From Peribacillus muralis (lineage in GTDB: Bacteria > Bacillota > Bacilli > Bacillales > DSM-1321), in the NCBI RefSeq assembly GCF_001439925.1, contig NZ_LMBV01000004.1, positions 115,768 through 179,767 of the forward strand: a stretch of 64,000 bases of DNA. Direction: 5' to 3'. Below, one piece after another: positions 17,578 to 26,395 of this stretch (position 1 is its first letter; the number at the start of each line of letters is the position of its first letter). Made by a program: the position numbers and the translations under genes. The notes under the pieces were generated by a model. It searched no databases and was not told the DNA's origin. It saw only the letters and a program-made list of their open reading frames with translations.

Positions 17578-18540
17578 ATGAAATGGGGCATTAATCTTTT
17601 GCTTATCGTCTTATTTCTTACTGGATGTAACTTAAGCCATCCATACACTAAAATAGACAAAGATGAAGCTTTTTTAGCGACAGTCAATATCAAGGACACC
17701 TCGCTGACCTTCTTGGACGAAAACTATCACCCTTTTGCCGAATGGGATATTGCCGAACCGTTCACCGGAGCCCTGCTTTTGGCAGATAAAGACACGATCC
17801 TCCTTTACGGAAAGGAGATGGAGAACGTCCAGGTATTCTCATTATCAGCTGGAAAGCGGATAAAGAGCTGGAAAACCGGCAAAGGAATCGTCAATATGCA
17901 GCTGCTGAACGATGGAAAAAGTATCGTCGCCGTCAATCAATCTGACCACTCGATATATTTTTTGAATGATGAAGGAGAAAAGCAGGAAATCGTCAAGGTT
18001 GGCAAAAGCCCATTGACCGTTCTTGAAGGGCAGAAAGCAAACCGTTTGTATGTCATCAACTTTGGTGATACGAAATGTACCGTGATCAACCTCGGAACGA
18101 AAAAGGTCGATTTTGAATTTTCGATACATAGCTCGAGTACGGGCACATTATTAAGGGAAGAAAAAGATGAAATCTGGATAGGTGGCCACGGTGACGGGGA
18201 CCACGTGGAAGAAGACCTGTACATATATTCGGCAAAAACAGGAAAATTGAAGGAAAAGCTGAAGGCACCCACCATGCCGATAAAGTTCCTGGAGAGTGAC
18301 GAAGGCATTTATGTCCTAAGCCATGGAACAAGCTCCTTATATAAATTGAATAAGCAATATGAGGAAGTGGAAAGGAAAGTGGTTGGCGTCAACCCTTTCG
18401 AAATGGCGAACTTTAAGAAAGACGTGGTTGTAGCAGGGTATGATAGTGATGAAATTTATGTGATGGATGCCAATACAGTCGATGTTAAACAAACGATTAA
18501 AGTAGGCGAAGGACCATTTCAATTGTTGTTGAGGGAGTAG
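17578..18540 (+). CDS. Lipoprotein with YncE-like beta-propeller repeats
   Basis: The signal peptide ends in the lipobox LTGC (Cys17), so the mature protein should be tethered outside the membrane. The 300-residue body is made of repeated four-stranded units of the type SIVAVNQSDHSIYFLND and EIYVMDANTVDVKQTIKVGE, as in YncE/NHL-type propellers. A His/Asp-rich loop (GGHGDGDHVEED, near 202-213) could bind metal. Its stop lies 5 bases before the response-regulator gene, so the lipoprotein, regulator, kinase and a second lipoprotein form one operon. A sensory or ligand-presenting role for the kinase is inference from that order. Confidence 0.8.
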   Translation: MKWGINLLLIVLFLTGCNLSHPYTKIDKDEAFLATVNIKDTSLTFLDENYHPFAEWDIAEPFTGALLLADKDTILLYGKEMENVQVFSLSAGKRIKSWKTGKGIVNMQLLNDGKSIVAVNQSDHSIYFLNDEGEKQEIVKVGKSPLTVLEGQKANRLYVINFGDTKCTVINLGTKKVDFEFSIHSSSTGTLLREEKDEIWIGGHGDGDHVEEDLYIYSAKTGKLKEKLKAPTMPIKFLESDEGIYVLSHGTSSLYKLNKQYEEVERKVVGVNPFEMANFKKDVVVAGYDSDEIYVMDANTVDVKQTIKVGEGPFQLLLRE

Positions 18541-18545
18541 ATGAC

Positions 18546-19232
18546 ATGCATGTTTACACCATTTTAGTCGTAGATGATGAAGAGGATATGCGCAATCTAG
18601 TCGAAATGTATTTATTGAACTCAGGATATCGATGCATTCAGGCTGAAAATGGAAAAGAAGCCATCAGCAAGGTTGAAACACAGGAAGTCGATTTGGTTTT
18701 ATTAGATATTATGATGCCGGGAATGGACGGCTTCTCCGTTTGTGAAGAAATCCGGGAAAAGTGGGATATCCCAGTGATATTTGTCAGTGCGAAAGGTGAG
18801 GAATGGGATAAAGTGAAGGGGTTGAAGCTCGGAGGAGACGATTACATCGTTAAACCGTTCAATCCAGGTGAATTGGTCGCGAGAGTTGAAGCTGTATTAC
18901 GAAGGACAGGGAAATTGTCCATGAAAGAAGGAAATCAAAGTTATGTCCGATTCGGAAAAATCAGCTTGAACATTCCGTCGAGGACGGTTTTGGTGCAAGG
19001 ATCGCCAATCAACCTAACCTTGAAAGAGTTCGAATTGCTTTTATTCCTTATGCGGCATAAAGGGCAGGCACTCAGCCGGGAGCAACTCCTTGAAAATGTT
19101 TGGGGCGGGGAATATGGAGGATCCTTACGTACGGTGGATACCCATATTAAAACGCTGCGGATGAAATTAAGGACGGCCGACTATATTCAAACCGTCTGGG
19201 GAATCGGCTATAAGATTGAGGAAAAGAAATGA
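18546..19232 (+). CDS. OmpR/PhoB-family response regulator
   Basis: Receiver domain at residues 1-120 with acidic pocket Asp10-Asp11, phosphoacceptor Asp54 in LLDIMMPGMDG, the Ser of VSAKG near 83 and Lys105 in VKPFNP. A winged-helix DNA-binding domain (about 130-225) with the ELLLFLMRHKGQALSREQLL and RTVDTHIKTLR patterns completes it. 228 residues. The stop overlaps the start of the kinase gene by four bases. The target genes cannot be read from the sequence; the flanking lipoproteins are the first candidates. Confidence 0.93.
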   Translation: MHVYTILVVDDEEDMRNLVEMYLLNSGYRCIQAENGKEAISKVETQEVDLVLLDIMMPGMDGFSVCEEIREKWDIPVIFVSAKGEEWDKVKGLKLGGDDYIVKPFNPGELVARVEAVLRRTGKLSMKEGNQSYVRFGKISLNIPSRTVLVQGSPINLTLKEFELLLFLMRHKGQALSREQLLENVWGGEYGGSLRTVDTHIKTLRMKLRTADYIQTVWGIGYKIEEKK

Positions 19233-20644
19233 ATTATAATTGGAAATCGCTCACCTTTAAGCTATGGCTGACCATCATCACGGCCATCATCCTGTCGGTT
19301 CTGTTCGCATACTCCCTTTCACAATATTATTATAAAAATCTGTATGTGGAGAAGCTTAAAACAGATTTGGTACATGAAGCCTCATTGCTTGGGGCCGATT
19401 ATTCCGGTGGCGAAATCAGCGATGACTTCAAGGAAAAGGTGGAATGGTTCAATAGTAAGAACGAAAGCGAGGTCTTTGTCGTCAACAATCCAAGGGAATT
19501 GAGTGCCTGCCTCCCATTTGAAATCAATTATGACACGCTCATTTCCGAAGAAGAAAGGCAAATGCTTCTACATGGAAAAGCGGTCGAAAAAGAGGGGTAT
19601 GAAAAAAGGTTTGAAAAGAACATCGTAGCGGCAATCATTCCCTTAATTGATGACGACCGCCTTGAGGGTATCATCTATACATATATTCCAGTGAATTCGA
19701 TTACGGACTTACTGAAGGAATTTGCTGTGAAATGGCTCGCGGCAATTCTGTTATTCCTGATTATCGCGATTTTTTTTACAACGAAATGGTTGAAGAAGCT
19801 GATTAGTCCGATAAAGGAAATCGAGTCTGCTGCCCATCGGGTCTCGGAAGGGGATTATGACATTCAGCTTCAAGTGAAGAGTCATGATGAAATCGGCAAG
19901 CTCGCACAAGCCTTTAATGATATGGCCAATTCCATCCATTTGGAAGAAGAGAGAAAAAAAGAGTTTCTTGAAAATGTTGCCCATGAGCTCCGAACGCCGC
20001 TTAGTTACGTCAAGGGATACACGCACGCCATATTGGATGGGGTCGTGAAGAATGAAGAAGAGGAACGGAAATACCTTCAGCTCATTTCAAGGGAAGCACT
20101 AAGACTGCAGCGGATTGTAGGGGATTTGATGGACCTATCGAAAGTCGATGGCGACTCATTCCATTTATGCAAAACCCCGATAGCATTTGCCCAATTCATT
20201 GAAGATGTCCTCGCTAAATACGAACCGATCATAAAAGAGAAGCAATTGGACTTGATATTTGAGCTGGATCCGGACCCGATTATATATGGAGATGAAGGAA
20301 GGATGGAGCAAATCCTGCATAACCTTATCGATAATGCGATTCAATATACGAATCCAGGTGGATCCATCACTATTACCCTCATTCAGCAGAATGAACAATG
20401 CGAGCTATCGGTTTCTGATACTGGCTCCGGAATTCCAAAAGCAGATCTGCCATATGTAATGAATCGTTTTTATCGGGTGAACAAAGCACGCAGCCGTTTT
20501 GATGGCGGGTCAGGGCTTGGGCTTTCGATAGTTAAAAAAATGGTGGAATGGCAGCATGGCAAAATTGAAATCCAAAGCAAGGAAAAAACCGGGACAAAGG
20601 TCAAAATCACACTTCCGACAATAAAAGAAGAGTGGACTTCATAA
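19229..20644 (+). CDS. Membrane sensor histidine kinase
   Basis: Order: short cytoplasmic tail, first membrane helix (about 11-31), an extracellular sensor of ~130 residues containing a single Cys in SACLPFE, second helix (about 168-186), HAMP domain (190-240), dimerisation/phosphoacceptor domain with His252 in NVAHELRTPL, and an ATPase domain with the N box NLIDNAIQYT, G1 DTGSGIP and G2 GGSGLGLSIV. It is the partner of the response regulator upstream (4-base overlap). The stop overlaps the reading region of the next lipoprotein, whose ATG lies about 20 bases further on. Signal unknown. Confidence 0.93.
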   Translation: MNYNWKSLTFKLWLTIITAIILSVLFAYSLSQYYYKNLYVEKLKTDLVHEASLLGADYSGGEISDDFKEKVEWFNSKNESEVFVVNNPRELSACLPFEINYDTLISEEERQMLLHGKAVEKEGYEKRFEKNIVAAIIPLIDDDRLEGIIYTYIPVNSITDLLKEFAVKWLAAILLFLIIAIFFTTKWLKKLISPIKEIESAAHRVSEGDYDIQLQVKSHDEIGKLAQAFNDMANSIHLEEERKKEFLENVAHELRTPLSYVKGYTHAILDGVVKNEEEERKYLQLISREALRLQRIVGDLMDLSKVDGDSFHLCKTPIAFAQFIEDVLAKYEPIIKEKQLDLIFELDPDPIIYGDEGRMEQILHNLIDNAIQYTNPGGSITITLIQQNEQCELSVSDTGSGIPKADLPYVMNRFYRVNKARSRFDGGSGLGLSIVKKMVEWQHGKIEIQSKEKTGTKVKITLPTIKEEWTS

Positions 20645-20664
20645 AAAAAGGGGATACGTTCAAG

Positions 20665-21102
20665 ATGAAAAAACTCATGTTATTTTGCACGATGTTCATT
20701 ATGTTGGCCGGCTGTGGCAAGGAAGAGGAAATTCCACAAATATTAAATGTCGACTTAGCTGTCGATCCGATTCAGGGCGAAGTGAAGGAGCCTGTGAAGT
20801 TTCGGGCTAAAGTGACGTATGGGGATGAAAAGGTGAAAGATGCGGATGATGTCAGTTTTGAAATTTGGTTGGCAAATAGTGAAGATCATGACAAAGTTGC
20901 GGCCAAACATAAAGGAAACGGCATTTATGAAATCGAAAAAACCTTTGATGAAGAAGGCACCTATTATGTATATGCCCACGTAACGGCAAGGGATATGCAT
21001 AGCATGCCCAAGGAAGAATTCGTCATCGGCAAACCAACTCCTCCTGAACAAAATGACGGAAAAAAGGAAATGGACGAGATGAATGATGAAGATATGAATT
21101 GA
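20665..21102 (+). CDS. YtkA/FixH-like lipoprotein
   Basis: I chose ATG 20665, preceded by AAAAAGGGGA; an upstream ATG at 20632 lies inside the kinase gene. The N-terminus MKKLMLFCTMFIMLAGC is a lipoprotein signal with the lipobox Cys17. The mature part has an Ig-like beta domain of the YtkA type (about 30-130), with SFEIWLAN and GTYYVYAHVTA strands and an HSMP motif of the sort that can hold copper. It ends in an acidic Met-containing tail (EKKEMDEMNDEDMN type). As last gene of the operon it places a second surface lipoprotein with the kinase. Copper binding is inferred only. Confidence 0.8.
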   Translation: MKKLMLFCTMFIMLAGCGKEEEIPQILNVDLAVDPIQGEVKEPVKFRAKVTYGDEKVKDADDVSFEIWLANSEDHDKVAAKHKGNGIYEIEKTFDEEGTYYVYAHVTARDMHSMPKEEFVIGKPTPPEQNDGKKEMDEMNDEDMN

Positions 21103-21118
21103 AACGGCAATTACTACC

Positions 21119-21160
21119 ATAAAGGCATCGGAATGGTTTTTCTTCCGAAGCCTTTTTTCA
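21119..21160 (+). terminator. Terminator of the two-component/lipoprotein operon
   Basis: AAAGGC-TCGGA pairs with TCCGA-GCCTTTTTT around a loop, 17 bases after the stop codon. The rest of the 21161-22016 gap holds a degenerate repeat copy (21482-21607) and AT-rich DNA with no supported gene; short open frames there lack ribosome binding sites. Confidence 0.8.
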
Positions 21161-21481
21161 TTTTTCAATTGGATTGTGGCAGTCATACGAACTTCATCGG
21201 ACACCAAGATCACTTGCTCAACCGGTGTCGAGTTACCTCCCTAGTCAAATTAATAGCCAATAACAGGATTAGTTACACCTTTAAACATTTAGCTTCTTCT
21301 GAAAGCTATATATGAAGGAAAAGCTTTGACCTGTTTTCACGCATAATGGAACGAGCTAAGTATAAATCCTCCAATACTATAAGAAATCGAATTTCAATCT
21401 AATGTTAAAACTGAATGGTATGGAACGAACATTGTACTAATCAAAAAACCATAGGCAATGGAGAATCTATCTTTGTTCTCA

Positions 21482-21607
21482 CGCAAAGTGAATGGAGCAA
21501 GTGTGCGAGACTCCTGCTTAGGAAACGAGTATCCGCAAAACCTGAGGAGGATCACGGACCGCCTCTGGCTATGCGAGCTCATGCAGTGGAAAGCAAAGGT
21601 CAATGAC
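21482..21607 (+). repeat. Dispersed intergenic repeat, degenerate copy 3
   Basis: The order GTGAATGGAGCAAGTGTGCG, GAGACTCCTGC, GAGGAGGATCACGGACCGCC and CATGCAGTGGAAAGC matches the family, with several substitutions and a damaged right part. Confidence 0.7.
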
Positions 21608-22016
21608 AATCCGATGCTTTTTATTTAAAAATACTCATGTTAAAACTCGTTTTCCTATTTAAGGAAAATGAGAAGCGGTATCGAAAAATTTGTAACATAA
21701 CAGTAAAGAAAGTCATACTATTTTGCTTGAAAATGATATGTCAATTAAAAGTTATTAGTATTCAATGGAAATGGTTCTATGTAACTACCATTGACAAGGA
21801 ATGTCTGGAAAAATATGAGTATATATACTACTAATCAAAACATAGATAGATTAAGCCTTTTCGCTTGCTTTCTCTGAAATGTGGATAAAAATCTTTTCTC
21901 GTTCGTAACCTGTAAACCGTCTGGGAATTCATGGGGCATATATTACAAAAAATGCATGTTATGATAATTCCAGAAGCAAGAACAACAAAAAACGAACATC
22001 ACAGGAGGAAATACGA

Positions 22017-22742
22017 ATGAAAAAGAAAATGATCATGTCAGCAGCAGCCGCTGCAGCAATTATATTCACAGGAGTAGGAGCTAACCAAGCGGAAGCAGCT
22101 AACTGTGATACGGTTAAACAAGTAACATATAAATCTATGAATCAAGAAGATATGCAAAAGGTCCTTGACCAATATCTAGCTAAGTATAATATCACACTAC
22201 CTGCTGCTAAAGTACAAGCACAAGAAAAACCAGTACAAAAACCAGTACAAAAGCCAGTACAAAAGCCAGTACAAAAACCTAATCAAAATGGAACGACTAA
22301 CCAAGCAAAACCAGACGCTAAACCAGAAAATCCTACTAATGAGAAAACTGAAACAAACTCTGAATTAAGTGCTTTTGAACAACAAGTGGTTAAATTAACG
22401 AACGCAGAGCGTGCAAAACAAGGCTTGTCTGCTCTTAAAGTCGACAATGAGTTAAGCAAAGTTGCTCGTATCAAGTCTCAAGACATGAAAGATAAAAACT
22501 ACTTTGATCACAATAGCCCAACTTACGGCTCACCTTTCGATATGATGAAACAGTTCGGAATCAGCTATAAATCAGCTGGAGAAAACATCGCACAAGGTCA
22601 AAAAACACCAGAAGAAGTGGTACAAGCTTGGATGAACAGCCAAGGACACCGTGAAAACATCATGAACTCTAGCTTTACTCACATTGGAGTAGGTTATGTA
22701 GAATCTGGTAACTACTGGACTCAACAATTCATCGGAAAATAA
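22017..22742 (+). CDS. Secreted CAP-domain protein (YkwD-like)
   Basis: A 241-residue exported protein: signal peptide with AAAAAAI core and a cleavage site near AEA-A at residue 27, a ~40-residue region, a linker with four exact VQKP repeats (about 72-86), a Pro/Asn/Thr-rich spacer, and a CAP (SCP/PR1) domain from about 116 to the end. In the domain the lines VKLTNAERAKQGLSAL, NYFDHNSPTYGSPFDMM, AGENIAQGQ, AWMNSQGHRENIMNSSFTHI and GVGY are family hallmarks. B. subtilis YkwD and several spore-associated proteins share this layout. AGGAGG precedes the ATG. Function of bacterial CAP proteins is poorly known. Confidence 0.9.
   Translation: MKKKMIMSAAAAAAIIFTGVGANQAEAANCDTVKQVTYKSMNQEDMQKVLDQYLAKYNITLPAAKVQAQEKPVQKPVQKPVQKPVQKPNQNGTTNQAKPDAKPENPTNEKTETNSELSAFEQQVVKLTNAERAKQGLSALKVDNELSKVARIKSQDMKDKNYFDHNSPTYGSPFDMMKQFGISYKSAGENIAQGQKTPEEVVQAWMNSQGHRENIMNSSFTHIGVGYVESGNYWTQQFIGK
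22227..22274 (+). repeat. Four in-frame 12-base repeats encoding KPVQ
   Basis: Four successive units of the form AAR-CCA-GTA-CAA, differing only at the third base of the Lys codon. The number of units could vary between strains by slippage, changing linker length without breaking the frame. Confidence 0.9.
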
Positions 22743-22763
22743 TAGAGCGTAGGTTAATATAAG

Positions 22764-22798
22764 AGCACACCCCTTAGAAATGGGGTGTGCTTTTTTTT
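22764..22798 (+). terminator. Terminator after the CAP-domain gene
   Basis: AGCACACCCC and GGGGTGTGCT with a 9-base loop and eight T. Confidence 0.9.
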
Positions 22799-22907
22799 GA
22801 ATCGATATCTATTGGTTTTCAATATGATCGTGCTTTCAGTTAGTCGGATGGAACGAAGATGGCACGAAAGCGCAGGAACCGCACCCACTCCTAAGTGTGC
22901 TCCCAAA

Positions 22908-23375
22908 TCAAATATCGGATACATCAATTTCGGAATACTGGGTATTAAAGCTTTTTTGAAGGCGGATTTCCAATGTCGATTCTTTAAATTGGGCCGATGC
23001 CCCTTTTTTCTTCACAGGTGCTGGCAGCGTGATGACGTGTCGATCGGAGGCTTCCGGAATCCCCTCGATGATCGATTGGTTAGAGGTATGGTAAAGTTTC
23101 ATTTTCTTTAGCCAAGATTCATCAACAATTGGAATCCTTACAAATACATATAAATGGGTCTCGAATACATCAGCATGCATTGGATGCTCTGTTCGGGCAG
23201 GTTCTTTTTTTGAGCCAAAATCATTATTGTTCATCATGCCTTGCATATTGTCAGGGATTACTTGTGAAAACATCTTTTCGATGAACGATTGCACATCGCT
23301 TTGCTGCATATTTTTCATGAAGTCCTTTTGGTTCGGGTTGTTCTTAAAAGAAAAAAGTGAATTCCAGGGAAACAT
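22908..23375 (-). CDS. Hsp20/alpha-crystallin-like protein, possibly spore-associated
   Basis: A 155-residue protein with a Met/Asn/Gln-rich N-terminal part (residues 1-60) followed by a divergent alpha-crystallin beta-sandwich from about 65: DVFETHLYVFVRIPI, KLYHTSNQSIIEGIPE and the final STLEIRLQKS match the pattern of small heat-shock strands, where the last normally carries the IxI-like tail. In Bacillus, relatives such as GerT and CotP are spore-coat or germination proteins; assignment to these is from memory and unproven. The ATG is preceded by GGAGAGAGG. Transcribed alone, away from the SDR gene. Confidence 0.65.
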   Translation of the reverse strand: MFPWNSLFSFKNNPNQKDFMKNMQQSDVQSFIEKMFSQVIPDNMQGMMNNNDFGSKKEPARTEHPMHADVFETHLYVFVRIPIVDESWLKKMKLYHTSNQSIIEGIPEASDRHVITLPAPVKKKGASAQFKESTLEIRLQKSFNTQYSEIDVSDI

Positions 23376-23534
23376 GTTGAATTCCTCTCTCCTGCTTATG
23401 GACTGACAGGTTTATTTATTGCATTTTATGCAGTCAATAGCCTAGAGGTTCATTCAAACAATTACTAAATTATAGAAATTGGGCAAAACTTATGTATAAT
23501 TAAGTAAAATCCTTTAGACAAAGAGGGATGGCCT

Positions 23535-24308
23535 GTGGATGAAAAAGTAGCTTTTATTACGGGAGGCGCAACGGGAATCGGCAAAAGAGTGGCATTTTCA
23601 CTAGCGGAAAAAGGAATGTCCATCATCATTACTTATCGAAACAGTCACAAGGCCGCTTTAGCCTTGGTGGATGATTTACGTAAAACACACCAAGTAAAGG
23701 CGCTCGCGATTCAAGGTGATGCTGCAAGTGAGGAAGATTGCCGTGATATCATGGAGAAGGTGATTGCGAGCTTTGGCCATGTTGATATCTTCGTTCATAA
23801 CGCAGGGCCTTATATGCATGACCGGAAACCGATGAATGAATACAGCAGCGAAGAATGGAAATATATTATCGACGGTAATTTAAATGGATTTTTCTATCTT
23901 GCGAAGGACCTTATTCCTCACATGCGCAGAAGAGGCTGGGGAAGAGTCATTACACTTGGTTTTGAACGTTGTGAAACCGCACCGGGTTGGATTTACCGCT
24001 CTGCATATGCTGCAGCAAAGAGTGGATTGACCTCCTTAACGAGAACATTGGCTGCGGAAGAAGCCGCATTTGGAATCACCGTGAATATGGTCTGTCCTGG
24101 CGATATCATCGGTGAATGGAAGGAGCAAGAGATCAAGGTTGCGAAAGAGAAAAAGGATCGTACGGTGCCAATTGGCAGACCGGGTACAGGGGAGGATATA
24201 GCCAGGGTCATCTCGTTCCTATGTGATCAGAAATCCGATTTCATCACCGGAAGCATCATACCGGTTACTGGCGGAAAGGATGTCCTCGGGAAAATATCTT
24301 CAGTGTGA
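23535..24308 (+). CDS. Short-chain dehydrogenase/reductase
   Basis: A 257-residue classical SDR. The NAD(P)-binding TGGATGIGK starts at residue 9, NAG is near 92 (HNAGPY), and the catalytic YxxxK is YAAAK near 158. A C-terminal GG-D segment (TGSIIPVTGGKD) closes the fold. A basic pair after the Gly loop and YRNSHK near 35 suggest NADPH. The start is GTG 23535, with AGAGGG about eight bases upstream; the ATG inside the same bases is out of frame. The substrate cannot be read from the sequence. Confidence 0.88.
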   Translation: MDEKVAFITGGATGIGKRVAFSLAEKGMSIIITYRNSHKAALALVDDLRKTHQVKALAIQGDAASEEDCRDIMEKVIASFGHVDIFVHNAGPYMHDRKPMNEYSSEEWKYIIDGNLNGFFYLAKDLIPHMRRRGWGRVITLGFERCETAPGWIYRSAYAAAKSGLTSLTRTLAAEEAAFGITVNMVCPGDIIGEWKEQEIKVAKEKKDRTVPIGRPGTGEDIARVISFLCDQKSDFITGSIIPVTGGKDVLGKISSV

Positions 24309-24347
24309 AAAAATGCGTGAGGCGGGTAATCCAGCCTCACGCATTTT
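24308..24347. terminator. Bidirectional terminator between SDR and MATE genes
   Basis: AAAATGCGTGAGGC and GCCTCACGCATTTT form a 14-base stem with A and T flanks, between converging genes. Confidence 0.9.
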
Positions 24348-25702
24348 CATGCCATTTTTTTATATTTTACTTGCTGGATAAACCTTAATCGAGCCGCTAA
24401 TCCAATTGCTCCCAAAGCCAAACCGGATATTAAGCCGATCCAATATCCAAAGGCGCCCATATCGGTAAACTTGGCAAAGATATAGCCTATTGGAAGCCCA
24501 AGAATCCAGTACGACAAAAGGGACATCGCAAAGGTGACATTCACATCCTTATATCCACGCAATATGCCTTGAATCGGTGCCTGGAGGGCATCAGAAATCT
24601 GAAAGAAGATCGCAAATATTAAGAAATGAGATGTCAACAACATGACCGCATGATCTTTTGTATAAGCAGAGGCAACAGGTTCCCGGAAGAAAAATAGGAT
24701 CGCCGATAATACGAGTGACATCATCAATGCGAGCGTAATGCCAATCAAGCTGTATTCCTTGGCATCTCTATAGCGGGCTGCACCGATTTCAAAGCCGATG
24801 ACAATCGTCAATGCCATAGACATGCTGAGCGGCATCATATAGAGCAGGGACGCAAAATTCATCGCAATCTGATGTGAAGCTATTGTGACGGTATCATACT
24901 TGCTCATCAATAAGGTAACGGCTGAGAATATGCTTGTTTCAAAAAAGATGGCCAATCCGATTGGGACCCCAATCGATAATAAGGCGCGCCATTCTTTCAA
25001 GGAAACCCGGAAAAATTCACGAAAGACGTCATAAGTGGAAAAAGGGTTGATTTTCACCACCACAAGGATGGCAACAAGGGCAATGATCCAATACGTAATG
25101 GCCGTGGCATACCCGGAACCGACGCCACCAAGTTCAGGAAATCCGAACTTTCCATATATGAACAGATAATTGAATAGGACGTTTATCGGAAGTGCACCCA
25201 ATGTGATCATCATGGAAATCCTAGTCTGGCCCAATGCATCTATGAAGGCCCTCAATGCGTTATAAACGAATAGAGGAATGATTCCGAGAGAAAGGGCTAT
25301 TAAATAATCATGGGCAACCCGATGAACATTATCTTCCAGATTCATGGCATTCAAAATTGGATTCAAAGAAAACGCTCCGACAAGTAAAATGACCAAAGCT
25401 AAAGAGATTGCTAGATAAACGGCCTGCATGACGGAATAGGAAACGGATTTGAACTTTCCGGAACCTATTAGCTGTGAAACGACAGGCGTCAAAGCGATCA
25501 ATATCCCGCTGAGGCCGGTGTAGACCGGGGTCCAAAGGGAGCTGCCGATCGACACGCCGGCAACGTCTTGCGTGCTGTACTGCCCAGACATCATCACATC
25601 AAAAAATGTCATGGCATACATGCTGAGTTGAGTGATCAGGATGGGAATTAATATATAAAATAATAGGCGGATCTTTTGTGATTTCGTATAAGTCTGTTTC
25701 AT
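24347..25702 (-). CDS. MATE-family multidrug/Na+ efflux transporter
   Basis: A 451-residue integral membrane protein with about twelve hydrophobic segments in two similar halves. Typical features are the first-helix region LFYILIPILITQLSMYAMTF, FFDVMMSGQYS, the GVSIGSSLWTP loop, and in the second half SIGVPIGLAIFFETSIFSAV. It is like B. subtilis YojI and NorM: expulsion of cationic drugs in exchange for Na+ or H+. Transcribed alone; its promoter should lie near 25720-25790. Substrate unknown. Confidence 0.9.
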   Translation of the reverse strand: MKQTYTKSQKIRLLFYILIPILITQLSMYAMTFFDVMMSGQYSTQDVAGVSIGSSLWTPVYTGLSGILIALTPVVSQLIGSGKFKSVSYSVMQAVYLAISLALVILLVGAFSLNPILNAMNLEDNVHRVAHDYLIALSLGIIPLFVYNALRAFIDALGQTRISMMITLGALPINVLFNYLFIYGKFGFPELGGVGSGYATAITYWIIALVAILVVVKINPFSTYDVFREFFRVSLKEWRALLSIGVPIGLAIFFETSIFSAVTLLMSKYDTVTIASHQIAMNFASLLYMMPLSMSMALTIVIGFEIGAARYRDAKEYSLIGITLALMMSLVLSAILFFFREPVASAYTKDHAVMLLTSHFLIFAIFFQISDALQAPIQGILRGYKDVNVTFAMSLLSYWILGLPIGYIFAKFTDMGAFGYWIGLISGLALGAIGLAARLRFIQQVKYKKMA

Positions 25703-25796
25703 CGATGTACCTCTATATCCAGATTTGAAATTGTAAACACAATGAAAAGATTATATCACATAATGGTGTGATGTTTTTAAGTTTATTTAGCAATAA

Positions 25797-25822
25797 AAAG
25801 ACTTGCCGATTTAGGGCAAGCC
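25797..25822 (-). terminator. Minus-strand hairpin with T run, upstream of the MATE gene
   Basis: On the minus strand GGCTTGCCC and GGCAAGTC arms are followed by TTTTTATT. The same hairpin recurs at 26367-26389 (20 of 23 bases alike). It would end transcripts coming from the repeat-rich gap before they enter the MATE promoter. Confidence 0.6.
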
Positions 25823-25851
25823 TCTGAATGTATTTTAAAACCTGACTGCTT

Positions 25852-25967
25852 CATTGCACTGTAGGCACTTAGCTTTCCGCAGGCGGTCGGTGAGCCTGCG
25901 GTGTCTCACGTAGACACGCATTTCCCGCAGGAGTGTCGCACCTTCCGTTCCATTCCACTGTGCGTGA
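25852..25967 (-). repeat. Dispersed intergenic repeat, copy 4
   Basis: A well-preserved copy in reverse orientation: CATTGCACTGTAGGCAC, CCGCAGGCGGTCGGTGAGCC, GTCTCACGTAGACACGCATT, TCCCGCAGGAGTGTCGCACC and CGTTCCATTCCACT in order. Confidence 0.85.
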
Positions 25968-26010
25968 AGACAAACATTTCCTATAGTCTTGACGATTTGT
26001 AAAATGAACG

Positions 26011-26146
26011 TTACATTGCACTGCAGGCGCTCCCTTATCCAGAGGCGGTCGGTGAGCCTCCTCGGCTTTCAGCCTGCGGGGCCTCACGTAGACACGCATT
26101 TCCCGCAGGAGTGTCGTTGCCTTGCGTTCCATTCCACTATGCGTAC
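26011..26146 (-). repeat. Dispersed intergenic repeat, copy 5
   Basis: A second copy in the same orientation 44 bases after copy 4, with the longer form CCTCCTCGGCTTTCAGCCTG in the middle that copy 4 lacks. The difference suggests a deletion within copy 4. Confidence 0.85.
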
Positions 26147-26195
26147 CTACGTATATGGAACTCCCATTGCCCATCGAAATAGATAATTGGAACAT

Positions 26196-26272
26196 CGAGC
26201 GTTTCTGCCTATCCATAAGTGGTCGGGGATTCTGCAGGAGTCCCGCACACTTGCTCGAATTCGCTCAGTTAA
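26196..26272 (-). repeat. Dispersed intergenic repeat, degenerate fragment 6
   Basis: GTGGTCGGGGATTCTGCAGG, AGTCCCGCACACTTGCTC and the preceding TTTCTGCCTATCC resemble the outer blocks of the family with much of the centre lost. The gap 25703-26395 holds copies 4-6 and two hairpins and no gene. Confidence 0.5.
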
Positions 26273-26312
26273 ATTATTTAGTGAGTACAATTCATTCAGA
26301 GACAGTAATGGA

Positions 26313-26389
26313 AAAGCCAAAAGGTTCCGGAATGAGACTTCCGAAACCTTTTGGCTTATAAGCTGCGACTTGCCAATTGAGGGCAAGTC
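26313..26389 (-). terminator. Tandem minus-strand hairpins after the MscS gene
   Basis: Nearest the gene, GACTTGCC/GGCAAGTC (26367-26389); then a strong 18-base stem, AAGCCAAAAGGTTCCGGA against TCCGAAACCTTTTGGCTT (26313-26357), followed on the minus strand by TTTTCC. Together they should end the mscS-type transcript. Confidence 0.75.
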
Positions 26390-26395
26390 TGTTTG

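Noticed and set aside
21637..21834. A 65-codon open frame after repeat copy 3
   Set aside because: There is no ribosome binding site, and the composition is that of AT-rich intergenic DNA with no recognisable protein pattern.
22785..23111. A 108-codon open frame opposite the Hsp20-like gene
   Set aside because: Antisense shadow of a gene with clear start, ribosome binding site and protein pattern.
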